From the NCBI GenBank assembly GCA_964461435.1, contig CAYWUI010000005.1, positions 1 to 64,000 of the forward strand: a stretch of DNA of 64,000 nucleotides. The letters are read 5' to 3'. Made by a program: the position numbers and the translations under genes. The stretch is from G020354785 sp964461435 (GTDB lineage: Bacteria; Bacteroidota; Bacteroidia; Bacteroidales; UBA10428). The notes under the pieces were generated by a model. The model saw only the letters and a program-made list of their open reading frames with translations. It was not told the DNA's origin and ran no database searches. Shown here piece after piece: positions 1-9,677 of this stretch (its first letter is position 1; each line of letters starts with the position of its first letter).

Positions 1-236
1 TTACTGTATATTTTTGTACCTGTCCATTTGTTAAACCTGTTTAAAACCTCCGGTAAATAATTGTTTTTTACAACTAATATTAAATCAATATCTGAAACAC
101 CGGGACATTTAATTTCTCCAAACTGGCCGATAGAAATTACATAGCTAAGGGAGTTAAATTCATCCTTGAAATTTTCAACTAGCTCCAGATACTCTTCTTT
201 TGTAACTGGCAATATTTTTTCGGTTTTAAACTTCAT
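1..236 (-). CDS. Nucleotidyltransferase-fold protein, N-terminal part (cut by window edge)
   Basis: The frame reads from an ATG at 234-236 leftwards for 78 codons without a stop, so the gene continues beyond base 1. Around residues 36-58 it shows a GQFGEIK...SDIDLILVV pattern. This matches the G(S/Q)xG...DxD core of the nucleotidyltransferase (Pol-beta) fold, where the two Asp bind metal. It overlaps the end of the next gene upstream (226-1206) by 11 bp, so the two are probably co-translated. Its place at the distal end of an exopolysaccharide locus suggests a role in polymer modification or precursor activation, but the substrate cannot be told. Confidence 0.6.
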   Translation of the reverse strand, partial: MKFKTEKILPVTKEEYLELVENFKDEFNSLSYVISIGQFGEIKCPGVSDIDLILVVKNNYLPEVLNRFNKWTGTKIYS

Positions 237-1206
237 TTTTAATTAAATCCAGTGTTTCTGAACAGAACTTCTCAGAACTTAATTTTGTTAGCCAATAGAA
301 CCCAATTTTTTTAAGGTTTATTACGGGCGAATATTTGCTGGCAAACTTCCTGTATTTAAATGGATTGGAAAAAAAATACTTTGCTGCCTTAAACAGTCTG
401 ACCGATAAGAATTTGTATATATTATTCCAGTTCTCCCTGCAATAGGTTGACCATGTGAGACAATTTAAGGATTCAATGCTAAATATTTCCATAGCTCGTT
501 TTATGGCTTCCGGTTTGGTTATTTCTTTATTTAAGAGCTGAAATAACATAGGTGGTATAAGTACGTAGCTTCCTATTAATCTTTTCAGGTTGTAAATGTT
601 TATTCTGTTGTTTTCAAAATCATTATATAGAATTCTGATATTTTCAACGGTTTTGATAATATTATTTTTGAGTCCGGTGATGGTTTTATTGAGGTTCAGA
701 TTATAGCTTATACTCTCCGGGCCTTTGATTATTTTACATTTTTGCAATACTGATACAGGCATATATGAGGCATCATAATTTTGCAAACTTTGCTTAGTAA
801 TAATCCAGTGCCCATGATGTTGCAGAAAATCATATCTGCAAAATTTCATATCAATTTTAAGTAACGCTTTTTTGGTTTTCAGGAGATTTCTGCCCGTAAG
901 TTTCTCCGCATCAATTATTATCAGATCGTCAAAATCCGAAAAAGGAGTAGTCGTATTATCTCCCTGGCTACCATGCAGGTACACCCATATATAACCTATG
1001 TTATTTAATTCCCTGAATATATTTTTATTCTTATTTTCATCTACGTCAATAATGTCAATGTTTGAAGTTCTTAAATTATCATTTACTTTTTTATCACGGT
1101 TGGGTAAATAGCAGATCCTCTTTCCCGACATAAGAAATCTTATAAAATTTTTAATTCCCTCGGGTTTATAAAAGTTGTGAATATTTTTATATACTATCTG
1201 TTCCAA
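226..1206 (-). CDS. Nucleotidyltransferase-fold protein in polysaccharide locus
   Basis: A 326-residue protein I do not recognise as a named family. Residues 78-98 carry HGSQGD followed by SDFDDLIII, the GSxG...DxD signature of nucleotidyltransferase-fold enzymes. The remainder is mostly helical and has no signal peptide or convincing membrane segment. It overlaps the Wzx-like gene by 13 bp at its start and the next nucleotidyltransferase gene by 11 bp at its end, as expected inside one operon. It may activate or transfer a nucleotidyl group on a sugar or non-sugar decoration. That is inference from fold and context only. Confidence 0.6.
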   Translation of the reverse strand: MEQIVYKNIHNFYKPEGIKNFIRFLMSGKRICYLPNRDKKVNDNLRTSNIDIIDVDENKNKNIFRELNNIGYIWVYLHGSQGDNTTTPFSDFDDLIIIDAEKLTGRNLLKTKKALLKIDMKFCRYDFLQHHGHWIITKQSLQNYDASYMPVSVLQKCKIIKGPESISYNLNLNKTITGLKNNIIKTVENIRILYNDFENNRINIYNLKRLIGSYVLIPPMLFQLLNKEITKPEAIKRAMEIFSIESLNCLTWSTYCRENWNNIYKFLSVRLFKAAKYFFSNPFKYRKFASKYSPVINLKKIGFYWLTKLSSEKFCSETLDLIKNEV

Positions 1207-2582
1207 ATCCCTGTAGCTTTATTATTGATGATTTTATAATACTGCAATGGTCTAAGAATAAGGCTAAGGCAGGTAGATACCATTGTGGCTATTAAAACAC
1301 CAGGAACACCCATATTTAAATATTTTGCAAATAATATTGAAAGGGGTATATTAAAAATAATTGAGAAGAGAGCCGTATAAATTTGCAATCCTACTTTTCC
1401 TACCCCGTTTATGAAATTGACGAAAATTGAGTTGAAACTTTGCATCAATACATACATTGCCCAGACTAATGACAAGCTTAAAGGTACTATTATTCTGCCG
1501 CCAAGCCAAATTTTATATACCCAGTTGGAGCATAAAAGCATAATTACAGCTAAAACAAAAAAGCAAATCCAAATACGTATAAACGTTCTTATGGTGTTTT
1601 TAATCCATTTAATATCTTTATTATGATATGCTTCAGTTACTGACGACCAGAAAGGAGTTACAATTATTGAAAAAGACATCAGAATGATATCGAAATACCT
1701 ATGGGCAACATTATATACTGTAACTTGGGAAGGATCAAATAATTGGGTAATAATCATATTATCGGTAGTAAAAAGTATCAAAGCAGCAATTTGGAGTATA
1801 AAGAATTTAATACCCAGCTTCATAAGGCTTTTTGCATATTTCATTTCAACGAATTTCAATGAAGGTATAAATTCTTTATAATCTTTTGAATAGAAATATA
1901 TGCTTGAAATAACAAGTACCAGTACAGGAGTAAAACTGTATATAAATCCAAGTTTTAATAACGATCCCTCGGTTGTTTTAGAAAGTATAAAGATTATAAT
2001 TAAATTAAGCAATCTGGATGAAAAAACAACAAAATCACTGATAGCAGGTTTCTGGTCAGCTATAAGAATAGTAGTAATTAATTTAGTAACAAACCGTATA
2101 CAAAAAAAACCGAAAACGATGTACATTAAAGTCATAAACTCCTTTTGCATCTCAGCAGGACCATTAAAAATTCTTGCCCAGTCCAGAAAAGGATTGATTA
2201 TTACAAAACTGACCAGCAGAATGCACATGATAATTCCCAAAATGAAATAAGTAGTACTTACATAGGTTCTTGCAAGTATCTTGTCATTTTTTGCCAGTGC
2301 CGTCGCAAACTTATTACGTAATCCGTTGCCCAGGCCTATATTGAAAAAGTCTACCCATGTCATTATTGAACCTATAATCAGCCATATCCCATAAATAGAT
2401 TTATCGATAAAATTGAGTGCAACGGGCAGGATCAGAAAACCCACACAAATGTTCAGACCTTTAAATATGAAAGAGGCAAAAATATTTTTTTTTGCTTTCC
2501 TGCTGCGCGTATTCCCACTGTTTAAAATTCTGAATAACAGAAAATTGGATTTCTCAAGTTTGTTTGCTAAATTCTTTATCAT
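1194..2582 (-). CDS. Wzx-like polysaccharide flippase
   Basis: A 462-residue polytopic membrane protein with about 12 hydrophobic segments, starting with a basic N-terminus (residues 1-33). Its length, the early motif around residues 35-60 and the even spread of helices fit the MOP/MATE-like polysaccharide exporters (Wzx, RfbX). These flip undecaprenyl-linked repeat units across the inner membrane. It overlaps the polymerase gene by 29 bp and the nucleotidyltransferase by 13 bp, giving a compact Wzy-Wzx arrangement. Specificity cannot be read from sequence. Confidence 0.85.
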   Translation of the reverse strand: MIKNLANKLEKSNFLLFRILNSGNTRSRKAKKNIFASFIFKGLNICVGFLILPVALNFIDKSIYGIWLIIGSIMTWVDFFNIGLGNGLRNKFATALAKNDKILARTYVSTTYFILGIIMCILLVSFVIINPFLDWARIFNGPAEMQKEFMTLMYIVFGFFCIRFVTKLITTILIADQKPAISDFVVFSSRLLNLIIIFILSKTTEGSLLKLGFIYSFTPVLVLVISSIYFYSKDYKEFIPSLKFVEMKYAKSLMKLGIKFFILQIAALILFTTDNMIITQLFDPSQVTVYNVAHRYFDIILMSFSIIVTPFWSSVTEAYHNKDIKWIKNTIRTFIRIWICFFVLAVIMLLCSNWVYKIWLGGRIIVPLSLSLVWAMYVLMQSFNSIFVNFINGVGKVGLQIYTALFSIIFNIPLSILFAKYLNMGVPGVLIATMVSTCLSLILRPLQYYKIINNKATGIWNR

Positions 2583-3825
2583 TAATATACTTATTGAAAA
2601 TGAAGGCGTATAACAATCCGTAGCAATAAATCGAATAAATAACCAAGGTAAGATTACCTGCCAGAAAAGCTATAAAAGCAAAAAGACTCCCATAATAGCC
2701 GCTTTGTTTTGCTGTACGGTAAAAATATCTTGTGATTAAGAACCATGCGGAGAATAAAAAGAAACTGCCAATTAAGCCGAATTCATACAGATGAGATAAA
2801 TATCCTATATGTATCTGTGAAGTTCTTCCAAAAATAACTCTTCTTAAATCCTCCCCGACATGCACTCCTGATCCGAAGAATGGATTTTTCGGGAAATATT
2901 CTGCAAATGCTTTTAATGCAATGAACCTGGTTTCAGCCGACTCACTAAGTAATCTTCCTTTTATATATGCATTAATATCGTAATTCAATGCTCTCAAGGA
3001 TATATAGATAGCAGACAGTGCCATAACTGCAATTAGAGCATATAATAACACCTTTTTAGTGTTTATACCGTTAACTATCGGATACTGAAGCAAAATAATC
3101 ATAAAGTTCAAATAAACCCATCTTGAATTTGTTGTAAAGAATACTACTCCGGCAAGAATAAGCCAAATAACGTTTACCGGTTTCTTTATTTTCAGAGAAT
3201 AACCAATCATGATGGCAACGATAGCTATAAGGGATTTGCCCACTTCATTAGGGGAAATGTAACCAAAAATCGATGTCCTTCTGATGTCAAAAAATCCCCT
3301 GTTAAAATATTCCGCAACTAATTCTTTAGGTGTAAAAAAGAAAGGATTAACTGTGAATTGAATTACTGAAACAATAAAAGCAATAACAATAGTAATTTTA
3401 AATATTAAAAGAACAGAATCAATAAATCTCTTGTCAAATTTTGTATTTTCTATCAATAGTAATATAGAGATTACATGAATGTTTACTGCACTATATATGT
3501 AAGTGAGAACTCCTGAACTTAATGTCCCCATTTTATTATTAGCTATGTCCCATCCTAAATAATAAACAGCTATTATTATATATATCAGAATATATTTAGG
3601 AAAGACAATCTTTGTACCATTAATAATATAAACTAATAATAAAGCGGTTCCCAAAAAACCGAAAAGCAGATCAAAGGCACGATGCAAATACTCAATGGAA
3701 AGGTATTGCAATAAGGGGAAAAGTGCAAGGGTGAGAAAAAACAATCTTTTTACATCACTCATGCTTTTTTCGGAGTAATTACTAAATCCCAGGTAATCTA
3801 AAATATATTGGATTTTTTTAAACAA
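2554..3825 (-). CDS. Wzy-like O-antigen/exopolysaccharide polymerase
   Basis: A 423-residue protein with 10 or more membrane segments and one large soluble loop (roughly residues 265-345). That loop contains the short SGVHVGED stretch typical of where O-antigen polymerase/ligase (Wzy/WaaL) proteins carry their periplasmic loop. Sequence conservation in this family is low, so the call rests on topology and on position between a Wzz/tyrosine kinase gene and a Wzx-like gene. The start is a TTG at 3823-3825; the open frame extends about 17 codons upstream without an ATG, GTG or TTG. The 3' end overlaps the flippase gene by 29 bp. Confidence 0.75.
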   Translation of the reverse strand: MFKKIQYILDYLGFSNYSEKSMSDVKRLFFLTLALFPLLQYLSIEYLHRAFDLLFGFLGTALLLVYIINGTKIVFPKYILIYIIIAVYYLGWDIANNKMGTLSSGVLTYIYSAVNIHVISILLLIENTKFDKRFIDSVLLIFKITIVIAFIVSVIQFTVNPFFFTPKELVAEYFNRGFFDIRRTSIFGYISPNEVGKSLIAIVAIMIGYSLKIKKPVNVIWLILAGVVFFTTNSRWVYLNFMIILLQYPIVNGINTKKVLLYALIAVMALSAIYISLRALNYDINAYIKGRLLSESAETRFIALKAFAEYFPKNPFFGSGVHVGEDLRRVIFGRTSQIHIGYLSHLYEFGLIGSFFLFSAWFLITRYFYRTAKQSGYYGSLFAFIAFLAGNLTLVIYSIYCYGLLYAFIFNKYINDKEFSKQT

Positions 3826-3880
3826 GTTTTTATGCTTAAACTTTTGGCGAAATAAACTAAGGAATATTTAATACAGAATC

Positions 3881-6217
3881 TTATTTATAGTATTTGTATT
3901 TATATTTATAATCTCTTCTTTCAACTTTTTCATCATTAAACAGGATGCCCAAATGTGCGATATTTTTTTCTTTAATTTCATCTATTGTCCTGAGCAAATG
4001 TCGCTTTAAAGTATGATGCTGTCTGATTACATATAGATTTGCTGTCGCGTATTTAAATAGTGAGTATGTATCAGGTACTATGCCAATAGGGGGAGAGTCA
4101 ATAATTATGTATTCATACTGCTCACCTAGTTTTTCAAATAGTTCTTTCGTTTTATCGGATGCAATTAATTCTGAGGGATTGGGAGGTATTTCTCCTGAGG
4201 TAATAATATCTAACCCTTCAATTTCATCCTTTATGATAATATCATCAAAATTTGCCTTATTTATTAAGTAAGAACTTACACCAATTGTATTCTCATGACC
4301 CAGGAATTTATGTACGTTAGGCTTTCTTAAGTCAAATCCGATTAACAGTGTTTTTCTTCCAAGCATTGCAAATACTCCGGCGAGATTTATCGCATTAAAT
4401 GTTTTTCCTTCGTTGCCAAGGGTAGATGTAATTAAAATAACCTGGCATGTGTCGTTGGTTGAATAAAATTCCAGATTTGTCCTGATTTTTCTGAACAATT
4501 CTGTGGTTATGCTCTGGGGATCAAATTTAAATGGGATACTGATTTTCCTAATATGTGGTATAGTACCAAGAATAGGCAAATCAACTGAGTCTTTAACTTC
4601 ATCAATATTACTTATCCTGTTATCAATTATTTTTATAAGCCTTGTTATAAATAAGGGAATTATAAATCCGGCAAACAACGCAAGTATATAATTTCTTTTC
4701 TTTTTGGGCGAAATAGGCCCGTCTGACATTAATCTTGCCTGTTCAATTATTTCAGAATCCGGTAAGTTTGATGCTTCTGTTATTTCAGCTTCAGCTTTCT
4801 TTTGCAGCAAGAATGTGTATATTTCATTATTTAATTTAAACTCTCTTTCAATACCAAAAAGTTCTCTTTCAGTTTTGGGCAATTGTGCTACTTCATTATT
4901 AAGCTTACTAATCCGGGAATTAATATCATCTAATGAAATCTGTGTAGTATTTAAGATGAACTTAATATTTTCATAAATATTATTCTTTAGATTTTCTATT
5001 TTGATTGATAGTTGCTTTAGGTAAGGACTTTTCTGTTGATTGTTGGTTAATAATGAATTCTTTTCGTTTGTCAGGTTTGTTAACTCAATTATTAAGTTGT
5101 TTAGAAGAGGATCATCTATTCCCATTGCTGAGGGAGCGAGCAAATCCGCTAAATCTTTGTTTTCCTGGAAATAATCATCAATGTATTTATAATATTTATA
5201 TTTAATTAATATCTGTGCTTTTTCACTCTCAAGATTTTGAAGCTGATCATGGATTCTGGTTGCTTTATCACTGACGCTAATTACTCTATTGCGAGCTCTG
5301 AATTCCTGCAATTTGACTTCAGTATAATTTAACGTATCCACTATTTCTTTTAACTGGCTGCTGATGTATTCAACAGTACTCTGAGCAATGTGATTTTTCC
5401 GTTCGAGGTTCTTTTTTAAGTACTCTTCAGTAAGACTGTTTAAGAAATCAATTATTTTGTTGGGATTTGCTCCTTCCAAGGTTATCACTGCAACGGTAGA
5501 TCTTTCACTATAAGGATAAATTTCCAGTCCGTTTTTATATATGTATACAAGGTGATAAATATTATTAAAATAAAAATAAAATTCTTTTCCAACTAATTCA
5601 GATGCTTTTATATTATTTATAATTTTAAATTTATAATATTCATTTTCAATGAGGTCACCAATGGAATATTCTTTATTTAGCTTTATTCTTTCTGCATCAT
5701 ATAAAACTTTGTCCTCAGCATAGCTATACATTTGAACTTTTTCACCTTCTGCTGATACTAATATTCTGGAATTATTCAAAAACCTAACATATATTTTTAA
5801 ATTTGCCGGTTGCGGATGATTTTCATCAAATGTGACAATAAATGGAGAGTTCTTGTAATATTCATTTTTCCCAAATCTATTTTTTTCAAAATAAGAAACA
5901 CGGAAATCAAGATTTTTAATTGCATTCTTAATTACTGTAGTTGATTTAATAATTATAATTTCATTTTCGAAATTTTTTTCACCGCTAAACATTCCGAATC
6001 CTCTGAATAATTGGGCAGGATTCATATAAGAATTTCTCTCTTCATCCTGTAATATAATGTAAGTCCCGACTTTATATACTTTTGGAGAGGTTTTGTTTTT
6101 ATAAACAGCAACCGCAAAAGACAGAAAAAGACAAATGGCATATATTAACCAGTTCTTTAAGATATTATTAAAAATTTTTTCCAGGTTAATTGTGTCGATC
6201 AGATTATTTTTGGCCAT
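3881..6217 (-). CDS. wzc: Wzz/BY-kinase fusion: polysaccharide co-polymerase with tyrosine autokinase domain
   Basis: A 778-residue inner-membrane co-polymerase controlling chain length and export. A first membrane helix lies at about residues 23-40, a periplasmic Wzz region with long coiled coils at about 260-340 and 370-475, and a second helix at about 510-527. The C-terminal cytoplasmic BY-kinase has a Walker A (STLGNEGKTF, 598-607), Walker A' (LLIGFDLRKP, 624-633) and Walker B (IIIDSPP, 704-710). The last residues form a tyrosine cluster with Tyr at 770, 772, 774, 776 and 777, the expected autophosphorylation tail. It sits 19 bp downstream of the Wza-like gene, the usual export pair of Wzx/Wzy-dependent systems. 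Confidence 0.93.
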   Translation of the reverse strand: MAKNNLIDTINLEKIFNNILKNWLIYAICLFLSFAVAVYKNKTSPKVYKVGTYIILQDEERNSYMNPAQLFRGFGMFSGEKNFENEIIIIKSTTVIKNAIKNLDFRVSYFEKNRFGKNEYYKNSPFIVTFDENHPQPANLKIYVRFLNNSRILVSAEGEKVQMYSYAEDKVLYDAERIKLNKEYSIGDLIENEYYKFKIINNIKASELVGKEFYFYFNNIYHLVYIYKNGLEIYPYSERSTVAVITLEGANPNKIIDFLNSLTEEYLKKNLERKNHIAQSTVEYISSQLKEIVDTLNYTEVKLQEFRARNRVISVSDKATRIHDQLQNLESEKAQILIKYKYYKYIDDYFQENKDLADLLAPSAMGIDDPLLNNLIIELTNLTNEKNSLLTNNQQKSPYLKQLSIKIENLKNNIYENIKFILNTTQISLDDINSRISKLNNEVAQLPKTERELFGIEREFKLNNEIYTFLLQKKAEAEITEASNLPDSEIIEQARLMSDGPISPKKKRNYILALFAGFIIPLFITRLIKIIDNRISNIDEVKDSVDLPILGTIPHIRKISIPFKFDPQSITTELFRKIRTNLEFYSTNDTCQVILITSTLGNEGKTFNAINLAGVFAMLGRKTLLIGFDLRKPNVHKFLGHENTIGVSSYLINKANFDDIIIKDEIEGLDIITSGEIPPNPSELIASDKTKELFEKLGEQYEYIIIDSPPIGIVPDTYSLFKYATANLYVIRQHHTLKRHLLRTIDEIKEKNIAHLGILFNDEKVERRDYKYKYKYYK

Positions 6218-6236
6218 TGTTATTATTTAAATATTT

Positions 6237-7019
6237 CTATTCAATATACCTGAGTACAAGTATAAATGTCGTAATAGTAGACAATAAAAGACTTATTGGA
6301 GTTGAAACAGTACTCCATGTACTTGAACTCTGATGTTTCACATAAATGACATCATTGGGATAAATAAAATAATTTTCCGAATTAAAAATATTAGATTTTG
6401 TGAGGTTTACTACTCTTGTCTCGACTTTATTTTCTTTTTCCCTTATTATTATAACTTTCTTTCTGTTACCATTAATAGTAATATCCCCTGCAAGACTTAA
6501 AGCTTCGAAAATACTAATATGTTCTTTGGTATAAGTATACCTTCCGGGATTATGTACCTCCCCGATTACAGAAATATTTTTATTTACAAACTTAATAATT
6601 ACAGTGGGCTGATTAAAATAATCATCAAGAAGATTTTTAAGTTTTTGAGTTGCCTCTTCCAGAGTTAAGTCTTTTAGGCAGACACTTCCTATTATAGGGT
6701 AATAAATATACCCCGAGTCGTTTACAATATAGCTTATAAGAGAAACTGCAATTTCACTGTTATAGCTCATTTGTCTGTTCTCGGCCTGTGTTCCGAAAAA
6801 ATTATATGAAATATCATCAAAGCTGGATACTCTGATATAAAGTTCATCCAGGGGCTTGATCACCAATGGCCCCTTTTTAAATAAATCGTAATTTCTCTGC
6901 TGATTTTTATTGTCATTGAAATAGTCCAGTTTTCCAGCCGGTATACAGGAAATATTTATTATAAGCAGGATGAAATAGAATATAAATATTATTCTGTTAT
7001 TAGTATATTTCTCTGTCAT
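6237..7019 (-). CDS. wza: Wza-like polysaccharide export lipoprotein
   Basis: A 260-residue outer-membrane polysaccharide export protein. A hydrophobic N-terminus ends in an INISC lipobox (Cys25). Residues about 45-145 form the Poly_export domain and about 150-230 an SLBB domain, recognisable from VIGEVHNPGRYTY followed by the SLAGDITINGNRKKV stretch. A hydrophobic C-terminal tail (about 237-256) is common in Bacteroidota homologues. It is the first gene of the minus-strand exopolysaccharide operon, with a 620-bp AT-rich upstream region that probably holds the promoter. Confidence 0.9.
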   Translation of the reverse strand: MTEKYTNNRIIFIFYFILLIINISCIPAGKLDYFNDNKNQQRNYDLFKKGPLVIKPLDELYIRVSSFDDISYNFFGTQAENRQMSYNSEIAVSLISYIVNDSGYIYYPIIGSVCLKDLTLEEATQKLKNLLDDYFNQPTVIIKFVNKNISVIGEVHNPGRYTYTKEHISIFEALSLAGDITINGNRKKVIIIREKENKVETRVVNLTKSNIFNSENYFIYPNDVIYVKHQSSSTWSTVSTPISLLLSTITTFILVLRYIE

Positions 7020-7640
7020 ATTTTAGGGTTTAGGCAGGTTAAATTTCCACAATTAGCAATTAGAATATCATTATCAGAATATTATTATGGGTTCATTTAT
7101 AATTGTAAGGGATATAATTTAATAAACCCTTGATTAAAAGTCCGAATATGCTCATATTTCAATTACATGAATTAGATGAATGGGGATTTTATTTTTAATA
7201 ACCTTTTTATTATTATTCTTAGAGCTGCACAAATAATTATAATGGATATCAGATACCAAAGTTAAAATCATTTAGATTTAATTTCAAAAGTTTGATATAT
7301 AATTTGATGAACTATTATTTTATAGTGACAAATAGTTATTCAACAACCTTTTACTGAATAAAATAACATCAATTTATTAAACAATTATACAGTAACCGTC
7401 TATGCTTAATTTCTTTATTATAACTTGCATCATCTTAATTATACCGATATTAATATGGATATTAAGGCCAGGTACTGTTTGATTAATTCATTATTAATAT
7501 TATCTATGAATAATTTTGAGCAGAAATATAGTAATTGACCTGAAGTACTAACTGATTTTTTGAATTTGTTGAATTTTTATTATTTTAATTTCTGATAATA
7601 AAAATCTTTTTTATAAGTATAACGATAATTATTTAATGAA
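7020..7640. other. AT-rich divergent intergenic region without a recognisable gene
   Basis: About 620 bp separate the divergent Wza-like and deacetylase genes. I see no open frame with coding character, no tRNA and no transposon ends. Near 7094-7136 a GGGTT...AAACCC inverted repeat with an internal CCCTT/AAGGG flanks an AT-rich core; this could be a leader hairpin for the exopolysaccharide operon. No clear TAnnTTTG -7 box with a -33 partner was found. The length suggests promoters and leader RNA for both directions. Confidence 0.4.
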
Positions 7641-8525
7641 ATGCTTGTAAGTTTAGCTTATCTGATTCTTAGATTTACATTTTTACCTTTTATTTTCCGC
7701 AAATATTGCCAGAAAAAGAAAGTGACCATTGTGGTCTTCCATAATATTCTGATAGAAGCCGCTAAAAAAGCATTTAAATATTATAAAAGTAAGTATAATG
7801 TAATATCACTGAATGATTTTATATCCGCGATCTATTCGAAAGATATCCGCAAGCTTCCTGATAGAAGTTTAATTATTACTCTTGATGATGGATATAAGGA
7901 AAACTATTTGTTAAAGGATATTTTAAAGGAACTTAACATTCCGATAACTGTTTTTTTATGCAGCGAATTAATAAATACAAATAGAAATATTTGGACAAAT
8001 TATATTAAAGAAAAGAAACTTAAAAAAAGGCTTAAGAAAACATCTGATAATATAAGGATTGAAAGTTTAAAAAGTCACGGATTTTATGAAAATAAGGAAA
8101 TTCAGGATAGATTTTTCCTGGATATGGAAGAAATTAATGAAATTAAAGAATTTGTTCATTTTCAATCACATACAGTATCTCATCCGATTTTACCATATTG
8201 CACAGACAAGAAATCTTATAATGAATTATTATTATCAAAGAAAGAATTAGAGGCCGGAATTGGAATTAATATAACATCTGTTGCTTTTCCAAATGGTAAT
8301 TATAGTCTCCGGGATATCGAAAATGCAAAGAAGGCTGGTTATAAATGCGCGTTAACAATTGATTACGGATTTAACACTATTAATTCAGATCCTTATACAT
8401 TAAAAAGAATTCCGATAAATGATGATGCCAGTATTCACGAAATTATTGTAAAGACATCAGGGTTTTATGATTTTATTAAAAAGTATATTTTAAGAATTAA
8501 AACTAAAGGTATAAAAAAAACATAG
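7641..8525 (+). CDS. Polysaccharide deacetylase (NodB/CE4 family)
   Basis: A 294-residue carbohydrate esterase family 4 protein. Motif 1 is LDDGY at residues 81-85 (metal-binding and catalytic Asp pair). Motif 2 is SHTVSHP at 176-182, giving the two metal-binding His. The VVFHNI stretch near residue 31 and AFPNGNYS near 246 correspond to other conserved core strands. The N-terminus is hydrophobic (residues 4-20) and may be a membrane anchor. Such enzymes remove N- or O-acetyl groups from surface polysaccharide or peptidoglycan. Its position beside the export operon suggests polymer modification. The start is fixed because an ATG five bases upstream runs into a stop. Confidence 0.88.
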   Translation: MLVSLAYLILRFTFLPFIFRKYCQKKKVTIVVFHNILIEAAKKAFKYYKSKYNVISLNDFISAIYSKDIRKLPDRSLIITLDDGYKENYLLKDILKELNIPITVFLCSELINTNRNIWTNYIKEKKLKKRLKKTSDNIRIESLKSHGFYENKEIQDRFFLDMEEINEIKEFVHFQSHTVSHPILPYCTDKKSYNELLLSKKELEAGIGINITSVAFPNGNYSLRDIENAKKAGYKCALTIDYGFNTINSDPYTLKRIPINDDASIHEIIVKTSGFYDFIKKYILRIKTKGIKKT

Positions 8526-8609
8526 GTCAGAGGCGGTGATCTTCTTTTAAACAGAACAAATCAGGGTTTATGAAGGCTCTCAAAATTTCGGCTGATTAGT
8601 TTAAACTGA

Positions 8610-9677
8610 TTACGAATTATAATTTAATACTTTATAATATTCACAGTACCAATTTACGAAATTTTTAATACCTGTTTCAATAGTTGTTTCAGGTTTATAA
8701 TTAAAATCATCCGCCAGTGAACTGACATCGGCCCATGTTTTTGGCACATCTCCCTGCTGCATCGGCAGCATATTCCTGGTGGCTTTTTTACCTGTGGCTT
8801 TTTCAATGGATTCAATGAAATCAAGTAATTTAACAGGCTTGTTATTCCCGATATTATATACCCTGTAAGGTGCTGCGGAGCTTGAAGGATCGGGTTTTTT
8901 ACCGCTCCAGCTCTTATTGCCATGAGGCGGGGCCTTAATGATTCTTGTTATGCCCTCGATAATATCATCTATATAAGTAAAGTCTCTTTCCATCTGTCCA
9001 TCATTATAGACATATATGGACTTATTTTCCAGTATGGCTTTTGTGAACAAAAATAAGGCCATGTCCGGTCTTCCCCAGGGTCCATAAACAGTAAAAAAAC
9101 GCAGTCCTGTGGTTGGCAGTCCGTATAAATGGCTATAGGTATGTGCCATCAGTTCATTGCTTTTTTTACTTGCTGCATACAGACTTACCGGGTGATCAAC
9201 ATTATCCTGTGCTGAAAAAGGCATTTTCTCATTTAAACCATAAACACTCGAACTGCTCGCATATACAAGGTGACCTATACCATTATACCGGCAAGCTTCA
9301 AGAATATTAAGGAATCCGACAATATTACAGTCAATATAGGTCCTGGGATTTTCAATGCTGTATCTTACACCGGCCTGAGCTGCAAGGTGACAAACCTTAT
9401 CAAATCTTTCCCTTTTGAATAATTCGTAAATATTAGTGTCATCCTCCAGATTCAGCTTTATGAACTTATATCCGGGAAATATAGAACTTTTAATGATTTT
9501 GTCATATTTAATATCTTCCTTACTGATTCCCGTATTTTCAAGCCGGCTAAATTTCAGATCAACATCATAATAGCTGTTTATATTATCCAGGCCGACAATA
9601 TCATGTCCTTCTTCCACCAGTCTTTTTACAAGATGAAAACCTATAAATCCTGCAGTACCGGTAATAAGAATTTTCAT
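8610..9677 (-). CDS. UDP-glucuronate 4-epimerase-like NAD-dependent epimerase
   Basis: A 355-residue extended SDR protein. The Rossmann GTAGFIG glycine motif is at residues 7-13. The catalytic Tyr167-x-x-x-Lys171 lies in YAASKK, and the SSSSVYG strand at about 141-147 supplies the catalytic Ser. The DNINSYYD segment after the second strand is typical of the UDP-glucuronate 4-epimerase group (CapI, GAE), which converts UDP-GlcA to UDP-GalA for capsule or exopolysaccharide synthesis. It stands alone, convergent with the deacetylase gene. Other nucleotide-sugar epimerases of this group cannot be fully excluded. Confidence 0.9.
   Translation of the reverse strand: MKILITGTAGFIGFHLVKRLVEEGHDIVGLDNINSYYDVDLKFSRLENTGISKEDIKYDKIIKSSIFPGYKFIKLNLEDDTNIYELFKRERFDKVCHLAAQAGVRYSIENPRTYIDCNIVGFLNILEACRYNGIGHLVYASSSSVYGLNEKMPFSAQDNVDHPVSLYAASKKSNELMAHTYSHLYGLPTTGLRFFTVYGPWGRPDMALFLFTKAILENKSIYVYNDGQMERDFTYIDDIIEGITRIIKAPPHGNKSWSGKKPDPSSSAAPYRVYNIGNNKPVKLLDFIESIEKATGKKATRNMLPMQQGDVPKTWADVSSLADDFNYKPETTIETGIKNFVNWYCEYYKVLNYNS

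Noticed and set aside
8559..8607. AATCAG/CTGATT repeats and AGTTTAAACT palindrome after the deacetylase gene
   Set aside because: Short, AT-rich and without a T tract; cannot be separated from chance.
8654..8923. 89-codon minus-strand ORF in the epimerase gene
   Set aside because: Lies in another frame of the same strand within a clear SDR gene; no supporting features.
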